In this document: one piece after another, positions 26,946 through 34,553 of the stretch
Layout: the number at the start of each line of letters is the position of its first letter
How positions within the stretch are numbered: the stretch's first letter is position 1
From: Candidatus Cybelea tumulisoli
Lineage (GTDB): Bacteria; Vulcanimicrobiota; Vulcanimicrobiia; Vulcanimicrobiales; Vulcanimicrobiaceae
Assembly (NCBI GenBank): GCA_003167155.1
Contig: PMTY01000175.1
Span: 1-47,138 of the forward strand
DNA: 47,138 nt
Direction of reading: 5' to 3'
Made by a program: the position numbers and the translations under genes
Notes under the pieces: model-generated
What the model was told of the DNA's origin: nothing
The model's input: the letters and a program-made list of their open reading frames with translations, nothing else
Databases searched by the model: none

Positions 26946-27881
26946 TCACGACGAGCGCGCGATGCGTTGACATGACTGTGCCGTGATTCGGATGCCTTCG
27001 GAATAGGGTGTTCCGGCGAAGCCGAACTCCGTGGCGAATTTGCTTGCGTCGAAGAGATACGGGCTATCGCTCTGATAGAGCATTTCGTACGACTCGCGAA
27101 TGCGCGGGTCGAACAATCCCGCCGCGCGTAGCATCGGCTTACTTAATACGCGATACTTGGGTCGGACGCCGAACTCCGCTGCGGCCATCTCGATGAACTC
27201 TTTACCGGTCGGTGGAGCAGGCGAGGTAGGGAGATGCCAGACTTGGTTCCAGGCCGTTTCGCGCGCCGCCAGCATTGCCAAGCCGCGCCCCGCATCGGGA
27301 GTAAACGTCAGCGAGTGCGGCACCGTGGCGTTCACGAGCCACGAGGCCGTAGCCCCTTTCGCGAACGGCTCGAAGACCAGGGCATTTGGTATGCTGTTGC
27401 CGGTACCCGGCCCATAGAAATCTGCCGACCGCGCGATCATCGCAACGAGATTGCCCGCTTTGACTTCTTCCATGAGTGCAGTCGCGATCTGCGCGCGGAC
27501 TGCCCCCTTCTTGCTGCAGGGTGCATACGGCGTTTGCTCCGTCATTGGACCCTCGACCCTTCCGTACATGTACACGTTGTCGAAGAAGAGCAGCTTTGCT
27601 TGCGTTTGTTTACAGGCCTCGATCGTGTTTGCCATGATCCGCGGCCAGAGTTCTTTCCAGGTCGCCAGATCGTATTTGAGCCCAACGAGGAGACACACTA
27701 CGGTCGCACCCGATACGGCCGCAACGGTCTGCGCAAGATCGGAGAGGTCAGCCGCGAATACTTCCGCCCTACCGACCGGCCGGGGGTTTCGTCCCACTAA
27801 GCGGAACGGCGTGTTTCTTTCAGCGAGAATAGCGGCAAGTTCATTTCCGATCACGCCGCCGGCACCAAGAATCGCAATCAT
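26946..27881 (-). CDS. NAD(P)-dependent epimerase/dehydratase family protein
   Basis: 311 aa. Begins with the Rossmann motif ILGAGGVIGNELA (an extended-SDR GxGxxG variant), then LVGRNPRP. The centre has DNVYMYGRVEGPM and YAPCSKKG, where a Tyr-x3/4-Lys pair could be the catalytic residues, and YGPGTGNS. It is likely a cytoplasmic NAD(P)-dependent oxidoreductase or epimerase of unknown substrate. It lies between the SDR gene (41 bp upstream) and the aminotransferase gene (16 bp downstream) in one minus-strand run. Confidence 0.88.
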   Translation of the reverse strand: MIAILGAGGVIGNELAAILAERNTPFRLVGRNPRPVGRAEVFAADLSDLAQTVAAVSGATVVCLLVGLKYDLATWKELWPRIMANTIEACKQTQAKLLFFDNVYMYGRVEGPMTEQTPYAPCSKKGAVRAQIATALMEEVKAGNLVAMIARSADFYGPGTGNSIPNALVFEPFAKGATASWLVNATVPHSLTFTPDAGRGLAMLAARETAWNQVWHLPTSPAPPTGKEFIEMAAAEFGVRPKYRVLSKPMLRAAGLFDPRIRESYEMLYQSDSPYLFDASKFATEFGFAGTPYSEGIRITAQSCQRIARSS

Positions 27882-27922
27882 TGGGTCAGCCTATCTTGTT
27901 GGCCGCGGCGAAACCTTTTTCT

Positions 27923-28612
27923 TTAGCTGACGCGGGCGCGTACCTCGCCGCGAGATTGATAGAGGTCCCAGAATTTGTCTGCGACGATGGACGGATCGAT
28001 GCCACTGCCGGAATCCGTCGATGTGACCTTGATTGTGCCGTAGATCGTGACCTCGCCGACATAGACGCCATCGGCCTTTAGCCTCTGCGCAAGCAAACCG
28101 GCCAGCTTCTGCTTTGCGGCATTCGCGAGCGCGATGCCCATAGCGTTGGCTGTGGTGACATACTCGTCGGTCTCCGGGGATAGATCGCCGAATCCACCAT
28201 TTGTTATCAGAACCGCGCCGTCGCCGGCCGCTTTAAGGTCTGGAAGTGCTGCGCCGACAGCGGTGAGAAGCCCAAAGACCGCCACGTCGAAAACGCGACG
28301 CACTGCGGCGGAGTCGGCGGTGAGAATATCCCCGACGTCGTCGCCCCCGGACGCGTTCCAGTGAATCACGGTGATGGGCCCCAGTTCGGCTCGTAAACCG
28401 CTAATCGCCGCACGAATCGCGACGGGGTCTGCGGCGTCGGCCGGAAACGCGGATGCGGCGATACCTCGCGCTTTGAGCGCCGAAACCCCCGCGGCGAGAC
28501 GCGCTTCGTTCCGGCCGACGAGCCCAACGGAGAAGCCTTCCGCACCGAACTTCTCGGCCATAGCGGTTGCGTTGCCCGGTCCGAAACCGATCACCACAAT
28601 GTTCTTTGGCAT
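27923..28612 (-). CDS. SDR-family oxidoreductase
   Basis: 229 aa from ATG 28612, which has AAGGAG just upstream; the frame extends further only into non-homologous sequence. The glycine motif VVIGFGPGNATAMAEKF is an atypical SDR nucleotide-binding loop, and LVGRNEARL follows. The catalytic Tyr-x3-Lys is not in its usual form (DEYVTTANAM has Tyr without Lys), so activity is uncertain. It lies between the YceI gene and the epimerase gene on the same strand. Confidence 0.85.
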   Translation of the reverse strand: MPKNIVVIGFGPGNATAMAEKFGAEGFSVGLVGRNEARLAAGVSALKARGIAASAFPADAADPVAIRAAISGLRAELGPITVIHWNASGGDDVGDILTADSAAVRRVFDVAVFGLLTAVGAALPDLKAAGDGAVLITNGGFGDLSPETDEYVTTANAMGIALANAAKQKLAGLLAQRLKADGVYVGEVTIYGTIKVTSTDSGSGIDPSIVADKFWDLYQSRGEVRARVS

Positions 28613-28650
28613 GGCTTCTCCTTTTGAATGTACCTCTTGCCTAAGAGGCC

Positions 28651-29208
28651 TCAGCGGCCGGAAGCGGGATCGAGCACGGCCTCGACGTTCAACTCGATGC
28701 GAACCTCGTCGCCGACGACAACGCCCCCGGTCTCGAGCGCGGTGTTCCAAGTCAGGTCAAAGTCCTTGCGGTTAATCGTGCCATGCGCGGCGTAGCCGAC
28801 ACGCACGCCGCCCCACGGATCGGTCGCGCGTCCTTCGAAGCTTCCGCTCAGCTTCACGTCGCGCGTGACGCCGTGGATCGTTAGTTTGCCGTCCACCGTA
28901 AACTGCTCCGGCGTTCCATCGATTCGTTCGCTTTCGAACATTAGTTCCGGATACTTCTCGACCTCGAAGAAGTCGGCGGAACGCAGGTGGCCATCGCGCT
29001 GCGCTTCCCCGGTGTCGATGGAGCCGGCGTCGATGGTGGCGGTAATCGTTTCCGGCAGATCGCTGCCGGGCGCTAACTCGATTTGCCCGTTAAATGCGGC
29101 GAAGCGGCCGCGCACCTTTGTGATCATGAGGTGGCGCACCACGAATTCGACGGTTGTGTGGGTGCGGTCGAGTGCGTAGATGGTCTTCTGTTGCAGTTGG
29201 GTAGGCAT
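28651..29208 (-). CDS. YceI-family protein
   Basis: 185 aa, normal family length, with an AAAGGAG ribosome site. YceI signatures: YALDRTHTTVEFVVRHL at the N-terminus, VRGRFAAFNGQIEL, a D-GEAQRDGHLRSADFFEVEK block, and GKLTIHGVTRDVKL. The fold is a lipocalin-like barrel that binds long polyisoprenoid or amide lipids. No signal peptide is present, so it is probably cytoplasmic. It is divergent from a TetR gene with 141 bp between the starts. Confidence 0.95.
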   Translation of the reverse strand: MPTQLQQKTIYALDRTHTTVEFVVRHLMITKVRGRFAAFNGQIELAPGSDLPETITATIDAGSIDTGEAQRDGHLRSADFFEVEKYPELMFESERIDGTPEQFTVDGKLTIHGVTRDVKLSGSFEGRATDPWGGVRVGYAAHGTINRKDFDLTWNTALETGGVVVGDEVRIELNVEAVLDPASGR

Positions 29209-29349
29209 CGTTTCTCCTTTGCATCTGTTGCTGCTTTAGCAACATATGTGGTATAGTCGTTTGGTGTTGCGTATCATACGGCTGTTGGGTGCCTCGGTCA
29301 ACCGACAAATTAGCGAAAGTGTCGCTTTTCCAACGAGAGGGAGAAACTG
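29209..29349. promoter_or_regulatory. Divergent YceI/TetR promoter region with short inverted repeats
   Basis: Three symmetric elements: GTTGCT-N5-AGCAAC (29227-29243), CGTAT-C-ATACG (29270-29280) and AGCGA-N5-TCGCT (29312-29326). Any could be the operator of the TetR protein. On the minus strand TATACC and on the plus strand several AT-rich hexamers could be -10 boxes; I cannot choose. Confidence 0.4.
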
Positions 29350-29901
29350 ATGGTTAGCAGCGTTGTCGAGCGCCCGCCGCGCGCGGACCCGCGCGTAACG
29401 CGAACCCGCAAGCTGATCCGCGACTCGCTCATCTCTCTCCTCGCGGAAAAGAGCTTCGAATCGATCAGCGTGCAAGACATCGCCGAGCGGGCGACGATCA
29501 ACCGCGCAACCTTCTACGCGCACTTTACCGACAAGTTTGCGTTGCTCGACGCGCTGATTCGTGAAGACGTGGCCGCCCGTCTCTCGGAAGGCGATCCGCT
29601 GAGCGTCTCCAACACGCGCGCGATGCTGCTGGCGGTCGGCAAGAATGTCTTCGCCTTCGTGGGCTCGCACCGGAAGTGCCGAGTCGACCGCGATTTCGAG
29701 CCGCAGTTCCAGCGCACCATCGAAGGGGAGCTGACCGATTTTCTGTCACGGGACTTCGGACATTGCTCGGCGATGCTCATCGCTTCGGCGCTCGTCGGCG
29801 CGGCGATGAACTGGCGGCATCAGGCGCCGAAATCGCCGTCGGAACCGATCGTTACGAACATCGTTGAAATCCTCGTCGACGGTGTCAAGGGAAAAAGCTA
29901 G
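29350..29901 (+). CDS. TetR/AcrR-family transcriptional regulator
   Basis: 183 aa, with a GAGGGAG ribosome site. The N-terminal helix-turn-helix reads FESISVQDIAERATINRATF then YAHFTDKFALLDALI, typical of TetR. It is divergent from the YceI gene, so it probably represses the YceI-SDR-epimerase-aminotransferase run and itself. The 3' end overlaps the convergent DsbA/FrnE-like gene by 17 bp. Confidence 0.92.
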   Translation: MVSSVVERPPRADPRVTRTRKLIRDSLISLLAEKSFESISVQDIAERATINRATFYAHFTDKFALLDALIREDVAARLSEGDPLSVSNTRAMLLAVGKNVFAFVGSHRKCRVDRDFEPQFQRTIEGELTDFLSRDFGHCSAMLIASALVGAAMNWRHQAPKSPSEPIVTNIVEILVDGVKGKS

Positions 29902-30499
29902 CGTGGCTGTTTCGAAGTAGAATCACGAGCTCGGCCGCCGGCATCATTCCAACGATCGCGCGCCGATGCGGCCACGCCATGGCCGGGACGCCGGTGGCGC
30001 CGGCCACGCGGGCCTCTTCGATGAACGCGTCGACTGTGGGAGAAAACCGGCGATCTCGCCACGCGGCTTCCACGTCTGAAGCGGAGATGCCGAAGCGTTG
30101 TGCGATCGGGACGATGACCTCGCGTTTCGAGATATCGGCTCGTTGTGCGAAGAATGCTCGCGAAACGAGGTGATAAAAGGCGCCCGCTTTGTCGTCGCCC
30201 TTTTGAGCGCGCACGACTTCGGCCGTCTCGAGCGCGAAACGGGAGTTGACGTTACGCTGCGGCGGATCGATGGGAAGCCCGACTTCGCGCGCTAGATGTT
30301 CGAGCCTCGCCCGAACCTGCGGCCAGTCCTCGGGCGGAAACGGCTTCGGTGCGCCTTCGGGCGGCGTATCCGGATGGATCTCAAAGGGAAGCCAACGCAG
30401 GTCACCTTGCAGTTCTCTCGCAGCCTCTTCGGCCCAGACCGAGCCGAGATAGCAAAACGGTCAAATAACGTCGGCCCAGATGTTGATGATACGACTCAT
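29885..30499 (-). CDS. DsbA/FrnE-like thiol-disulfide oxidoreductase, probable selenoprotein (TGA at codon 13)
   Basis: 204 codons from ATG 30499. The frame is open throughout except for one TGA at 30463-30461. Around it the translation reads IINIWADVI-[TGA]-PFCYLGS; FrnE/2-hydroxychromene-2-carboxylate isomerase-type DsbA proteins have DV(I/V)CPWCY there, so the TGA replaces the N-terminal, nucleophilic Cys of the CPxC motif. After it the family pattern is intact: LRWLPFEIHPDTPPEG, NSRFALETAEVVRAQ, FYHLVSRAFFAQ, DISKREV, GVPAM. A SECIS-like hairpin follows the TGA at bacterial spacing. The gene ends in its own TGA without such a hairpin. I infer Sec13-x-x-Cys16 and a cytoplasmic redox role (no signal peptide). 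It follows the DUF427 gene by 3 bp. Alternative: a nonsense mutation or sequencing error. Confidence 0.7.
30426..30463 (-). promoter_or_regulatory. In-frame TGA and bacterial-type SECIS-like hairpin with GGUCU loop
   Basis: On the minus strand the TGA (30463-30461) is followed after 11 nt by the arm UCUCGGCUC (30449-30441), loop GGUCU (30440-30436) and arm GGGCCGAAGA (30435-30426). Nine pairs form, one of them U-G, with a single bulged A at 30428. The loop begins 20 nt after the TGA. In E. coli fdhF the SelB-binding loop is also GGUCU at about 18 nt (from memory). The hairpin lies inside the coding region, as bacterial SECIS elements do. Confidence 0.6.
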
Positions 30500-30502
30500 A
30501 TA

Positions 30503-30892
30503 TTAGGCGACTCCGTTGCTGGAGGGCGTTTCTTCGATCGAGTCCACCCGATCGGGATAGAAGGCCAGGTACTCTTTGATTTCGGCAACGGCGTCGTACG
30601 GCGCCTCGTAGGTCCACGCCGCGTTTTTGCTGCGACCGCCGCCGGCTGTGACGCTGTAATACGCAGCGTCGCCCTTGTACGGGCAGTAGCTTTGGTTGTC
30701 GCTTCGCTCCAGCTGCGACATATCCACGTCGTCGCGCGGGACGTACTGGACGGGCGGATAGTCGCTCTCTCGCAGGGTTAAGGCGCGCGTCGTGTCGGCG
30801 ACAACGCGTCCGTTGACGGTGACCCGAAGGCGCGAGCGGCTACGCTCGATAGTAATGGGATGTTCCGAGTTCGGGATTTTAACGGTTTTCAT
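30503..30892 (-). CDS. DUF427 domain-containing protein
   Basis: 129 aa. DUF427 signatures: VVADTTRALTLRES, PPVQYVPRDDVDM, SYCPYKGDAAYYSV and AAWTYEAPYDAV. The family folds as a small beta-barrel/tent-like domain of unknown biochemical function, often annotated as a nucleotidyltransferase-like protein. GGAGGAG lies about 11 nt before the ATG. The stop is 3 bp before the start of the DsbA/FrnE-like gene, so the two form an operon. Confidence 0.92.
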   Translation of the reverse strand: MKTVKIPNSEHPITIERSRSRLRVTVNGRVVADTTRALTLRESDYPPVQYVPRDDVDMSQLERSDNQSYCPYKGDAAYYSVTAGGGRSKNAAWTYEAPYDAVAEIKEYLAFYPDRVDSIEETPSSNGVA

Positions 30893-31011
30893 GACGCGGT
30901 GACTCCTCCGTTCACGTCGATGATCTGTCGGGTGATCAGTGCGGCCTTCTCAACCGCCCCAAGAGACTTGAAGTTGCAACCCTTAACCTTGCGAGTGCCT
31001 TTGATGCGGAT

Positions 31012-31647
31012 ATGCAGACGACATCAGAGTTAAACCGCCGCCCCTCGCCGGCAAACCGTCCGTTCGGGCTGGCAAAGTTCGAAGGAAGCCTTTGGATGGG
31101 ATCGTGGGAAACCGACCGCTTGTACATTATCGACCCACAGAGCCTGCAGGTTCGCGACGAAATCCAGGCGCCCGGGAGGCCGTACGGCATGGCAGCGGTC
31201 GGGGGCGAGCTGCGCGCCGTCGTCGCGCACGGCGACGAGGACGACCGCTATCTCTATCGCGTGCGCAATGGCGCGTTCGATCTCGCCAGCAAGACGCCGT
31301 GCCCGGATCTCACAGGTTCATTCATGACCGCTCGAGGCTCGACCATCTACCTCGGGCAGATGCATTATCAGCGCATCCTCGAGATGAGTTCGGATTACGC
31401 CATACAACGTGAGATCGCGCTGCCCACGCGATGCGCAGGTTTTGCTTTTGGGCCCGATGGGCGCTTCTACATGATCTCAGCCGATGCCGAGTTCGAGAAT
31501 TTGAGCTTCGGAACGCTCGACGTCACGCAAGATCGCCCGCAATTCGAGAGCATCCGAGCCCTGCCCGATGAGGCGCGCTATCTGCTCCACGACGGTTCGA
31601 CGTGGTGGACGTCGCTGCGCGATTCCAACGAGATCGCGACGTTCTAG
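31012..31647 (+). CDS. Propeller-like protein of unknown function
   Basis: 211 aa, no signal peptide. Repeated strand patterns such as GLAKFEGSLWMGSWETDRLY, LYIIDPQSLQV, GMAAVGGELRAVV, STIYLGQMHYQRI and GFAFGPDGRFYMIS resemble WD40/SMP-30-type propeller blades, though there is room for only about five. Probably cytoplasmic and of unknown role. No good ribosome site is seen at the ATG. Its 3' end overlaps the convergent broken gene by 4 bp. Confidence 0.7.
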   Translation: MQTTSELNRRPSPANRPFGLAKFEGSLWMGSWETDRLYIIDPQSLQVRDEIQAPGRPYGMAAVGGELRAVVAHGDEDDRYLYRVRNGAFDLASKTPCPDLTGSFMTARGSTIYLGQMHYQRILEMSSDYAIQREIALPTRCAGFAFGPDGRFYMISADAEFENLSFGTLDVTQDRPQFESIRALPDEARYLLHDGSTWWTSLRDSNEIATF

Positions 31648-32001
31648 CGAGCGTAGGTCATCGTCCAAACGGCTCTGTCGCCTGGGCGATACTCATTCCC
31701 ATCCCACGGTGAGCCACATACATGGAGATGCGCGTAGGGCGTGCCCGCAAACATCACCAAGGTTCCCGCGTCGCGCATTACTGTTGGCAGACCGGCGCCC
31801 TTCGCGTCGAAAGGCCAGATGATCATCCAATGCGGGCCAATTGGGATGGGCGGGCGGATCAGCCCCGGCTCGCAGGACGGTCAACTTACCTTGAGGATCC
31901 ATTTCCGCAACTGTGGCCTCTTTCGTGACGCTCTCGGGCCCGGATAAGAGCGCTCGTCGAATCTTGGCTCCCACTATTTCATCGGAGATGCTGCTGTTCA
32001 C
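31644..32001 (-). pseudogene. Broken small conserved protein with internal out-of-frame deletion
   Basis: The N-terminal piece starts at GTG 32001 and reads IRRALLSGPESVTKEATVAE then GKLTVLRAG; after that the frame turns to nonsense. The C-terminal piece is in another frame, with IGPHWMIIWPFDAKG and FAGTPYAHLHVCG down to 31644. I recognise both pieces as the two ends of one uncharacterised family in which roughly 60 residues normally stand between LREG and GPHxM. The middle therefore appears deleted out of frame at about 31860-31875. It lies last in the operon after the two tandem lipoprotein genes. Confidence 0.6.
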
Positions 32002-32012
32002 TACGCTATCCT

Positions 32013-32048
32013 CTCAACTTACGGTGTACGCTCAACTTACGGTGTACG
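32013..32048. repeat. Tandem 18-bp direct repeat followed by a 12-bp palindrome
   Basis: CTCAACTTACGGTGTACG occurs at 32013-32030 and again, identical, at 32031-32048. Just beyond it TCGAACGTTCGA (32050-32061) is a perfect palindrome. The block lies in the gap between the lipoprotein gene ending at 32095 and the broken gene starting at 32001. It could be a regulatory site or a recent slippage duplication. Confidence 0.75.
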
Positions 32049-32094
32049 CTCGAACGTTCGAACGCGAAACGGAGTGAGCCTTCCGCGGGAATCC

Positions 32095-33303
32095 TTAGTA
32101 AGAGAACTCCTGGAGTTGGTCTACCTGCGGCCCATTCACCCAACCGGTCCGTGATGTGGGGTTGATGGAGATGCGCACCGGAATGACGGTACTGGCGTCG
32201 GAGAAGCTGAAGCCATTGATGGACTCTTCGAGGGTTCCGCTCTCGTTATAAACCTGGATGCTGCTGCCCGAACCCGTGGTCGAGACGGGCTGGGCAACGA
32301 GAAAGAGTCCGTTGACCGCGTCGTTGGCAACAAAGGCACCTGAAGAGAGTTGGCTGGCGTTGTTAGGCAGCTGCACGCGAGTGCCCGTTTCCTTGGCCAC
32401 GTTGTAGAACTCCACTCCGGCGTCGAGCTCGGTGGTCGTGCACGCAATGCCGGTTCTCGAGTCGTAGCCGATGCCGTTGGCGTAGCCGCACCCGACCGAC
32501 CCCGGACAGCTGACGCCTGAGAAATGCGTCTTCTTGCCGGACTTGAGATCGATCGTCCAGATGACCGGCGGCGGTCCGCCGGCCGCGCCGAAACTCGGCG
32601 AAGTCGCCATGACGGCGAGATTGTTGACGGTATCCTCCGCAAGCTGCGGCTGCGTACCGAGTGCGAAGTCGGTCTCGTTTAAGCCGATGACTTTACCGAA
32701 CGTATTCTTACCGACGTCGGAGACGATGAGGTCCAACGGATCGGATCCTTCGCGCTGGTACCCAAAGACCACGCTCGTCTCCGTACTTTGATTGGGCGCC
32801 CACTCGAGCACGTTAAAGAGTTTAAGCGGTGGAATCCACCTGCCGTTGAGGCGGTTCTTCGTTACCGGATTCAAGAGGTGGTACATGTCTTTTGTCGGCG
32901 TCTGGCCAGGTATCCCCGCCTTTTGAAAATCCACCAGCCCAACGTCGCCGGCGAAGATGCCGTCGGCAACGTAATCGTCACCTTTCACAACCTTCTTCCC
33001 GCTAATCGAGCCGATGGTTTTTGTGATCGAACCTGTCTTTTCGTCGAACGTCTGCACGGAGATTTCACCGGTTAGGGCCGAAGCGAGGAGGCCGTCGTTG
33101 CCGTTTGAGTTGATGTCAAAGCCGAAAATCTGGCCATGGTCGGAGGTCGTCAGCACGGGGCCGAGTGAGCCGCCGTCGCGGACGGCCGTGAAATGGGTGA
33201 GATGCGTGGCCGGAGTAACTCCTCCGGCCGTCGTCGTCCCGGCGCATGCGCAAAGCGCAAGCAGTACGAGACAAGAGCTTGTTGATATCAATGAGCGATT
33301 CAT
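32095..33303 (-). CDS. Tandem paralogous lipoprotein, copy 2, probable beta-propeller
   Basis: 402 aa. Lipobox LCAC. Shares with its upstream neighbour at 33340 the segments GQIFGFDI-x-x-NG-DG-LA, a GDVGLV block, LAEDTVNNLAVMATSP, ACTTTELDAGVEFYN, a VNGLFLV block and a C-terminal QLQEFSY. The regular repeats suggest a propeller, outside the cytoplasm. No enzyme motif is visible. It starts 36 bp after its paralog and is the third gene of an operon headed by the cupredoxin at 35189. Confidence 0.82.
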   Translation of the reverse strand: MNRSLISTSSCLVLLALCACAGTTTAGGVTPATHLTHFTAVRDGGSLGPVLTTSDHGQIFGFDINSNGNDGLLASALTGEISVQTFDEKTGSITKTIGSISGKKVVKGDDYVADGIFAGDVGLVDFQKAGIPGQTPTKDMYHLLNPVTKNRLNGRWIPPLKLFNVLEWAPNQSTETSVVFGYQREGSDPLDLIVSDVGKNTFGKVIGLNETDFALGTQPQLAEDTVNNLAVMATSPSFGAAGGPPPVIWTIDLKSGKKTHFSGVSCPGSVGCGYANGIGYDSRTGIACTTTELDAGVEFYNVAKETGTRVQLPNNASQLSSGAFVANDAVNGLFLVAQPVSTTGSGSSIQVYNESGTLEESINGFSFSDASTVIPVRISINPTSRTGWVNGPQVDQLQEFSY

Positions 33304-33339
33304 TCGAGCATTCTGCCTTCCATTTATGAAAGAATAAGC

Positions 33340-34530
33340 CTAGTAAAAGAACTGCTGAAGTTGGTTGAAGCCCGGGCCGAAGGCCCAGCCCATGCGTTTG
33401 GCGGGATTGATCGCCGGCGCGGGCTCTCCGAGCGCAAACTTGAACCCGGTAATCGTCTCGACCAGATTACCTTTTTCGTCGTAGACGACGATTGCGCTGC
33501 CCTGGCTGCCACTGCAATAGGACGGATCGGTCACCAAGAACAACCCGTTCACCGGATCGTTAGCGATGCCGGCGCCGCTGTTCCCCTGGGACGTGTCGCC
33601 GGTGCAGGGAAGCTGTGCGGCCACGCCCGTCTGCTGTGCGAGGTCGTAAAACTCGACCTGGGCGTTGAGCTCGGTCGTAGTGGCCGCAATGCCCGTGCTC
33701 GAATCGACGGCTAAGCCGTTGACGAAGCCCGCACCAAATTCCCCGTTGTTTAAGCCGGTGAACTGCGTCTGCTTGCCGGTCTGGAGATTGACGAGTACGT
33801 TGATCGGCGCGGTGCCCTGGACACGCCCTCCGTCGGGAGAGGTTGCGATGACCGCTTCGTTTGTCGCCGTATCTTGCGCGACTTGCGGCAGATTCCCCAC
33901 CCCAAACGTGCGCGGATTGAGATGGAACACCTTGCCGAACTCGTTCTTAGCGACGTTCGACTCAAACAGGTCGGGAATATCGTTCTTCTCGAGCTCGATC
34001 GCGAAGATGGCCGTCATGCCGGTTGTTTGATTTGGACCGGCCGCCTCGACCTCGATGTCTTTGATGGGCGGCGTCCATTTGCCGGTGAACTTACCCTTGA
34101 CTGGATCCATCAGATCGTAGAAACGCTTGGCGAAGGGCGACCCCTTCGGCATGACCTCGCGGGTGACGAGACCGACGTCGCCGGTAACGATTGCATCAAA
34201 AACATAGGACGTTCCGCTCTGAGGCGACTTCGGGAACGTCTTGCGAATCGCTCCGCTGTCCTGGTCGAACGTCTCCACGTTGGTGGACGTGGCGAGCGCG
34301 CCGTCGCCGCCGTTGCGGTCGATATCGAACCCGAAGATCTGCCCGGCGTTGCTCGAGAGGATCTTTCCGAGCCCCACCGTCTGGCGTGTCGCTCGCAACG
34401 CCGGCTGCGATGTCGACCGCAACGGGGTCAGCGGCGGCGCCGAAGCGCCGCTGCTGCAACCCGCTATGATCAGTGCCGCCGCGCAGGCGTAGAGTAGTTT
34501 CGTCGTTCGAGCACCTTGGGGACTTTGCAT
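33340..34530 (-). CDS. Tandem paralogous lipoprotein, copy 1, probable beta-propeller
   Basis: 396 aa from ATG 34530, with GGAGG 5 nt upstream; the frame reaches 34563 but would then overlap the cupredoxin stop. Lipobox IIAGC. Conserved segments with the next gene: GQIFGFDIDRNGGDG, VTGDVGLV, VAQDTATNEAVIATSPDGG, AATTTELNAQVEFYDL, DPVNGLFLVTDP and the terminal NQLQQFFY. The two genes are clearly a tandem duplication. Function unknown; surface exposure and a link with the upstream copper protein are inferences from the operon. Confidence 0.84.
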   Translation of the reverse strand: MQSPQGARTTKLLYACAAALIIAGCSSGASAPPLTPLRSTSQPALRATRQTVGLGKILSSNAGQIFGFDIDRNGGDGALATSTNVETFDQDSGAIRKTFPKSPQSGTSYVFDAIVTGDVGLVTREVMPKGSPFAKRFYDLMDPVKGKFTGKWTPPIKDIEVEAAGPNQTTGMTAIFAIELEKNDIPDLFESNVAKNEFGKVFHLNPRTFGVGNLPQVAQDTATNEAVIATSPDGGRVQGTAPINVLVNLQTGKQTQFTGLNNGEFGAGFVNGLAVDSSTGIAATTTELNAQVEFYDLAQQTGVAAQLPCTGDTSQGNSGAGIANDPVNGLFLVTDPSYCSGSQGSAIVVYDEKGNLVETITGFKFALGEPAPAINPAKRMGWAFGPGFNQLQQFFY

Positions 34531-34553
34531 GGAGGCCTCCGTAGAGAGAGTGT

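Noticed and set aside
29885-30214. The DsbA-like gene read as a short 109-residue protein starting at GTG 30214
   Set aside because: The family homology continues upstream without a break through the TGA to ATG 30499; a start at 30214 would cut off the active site.
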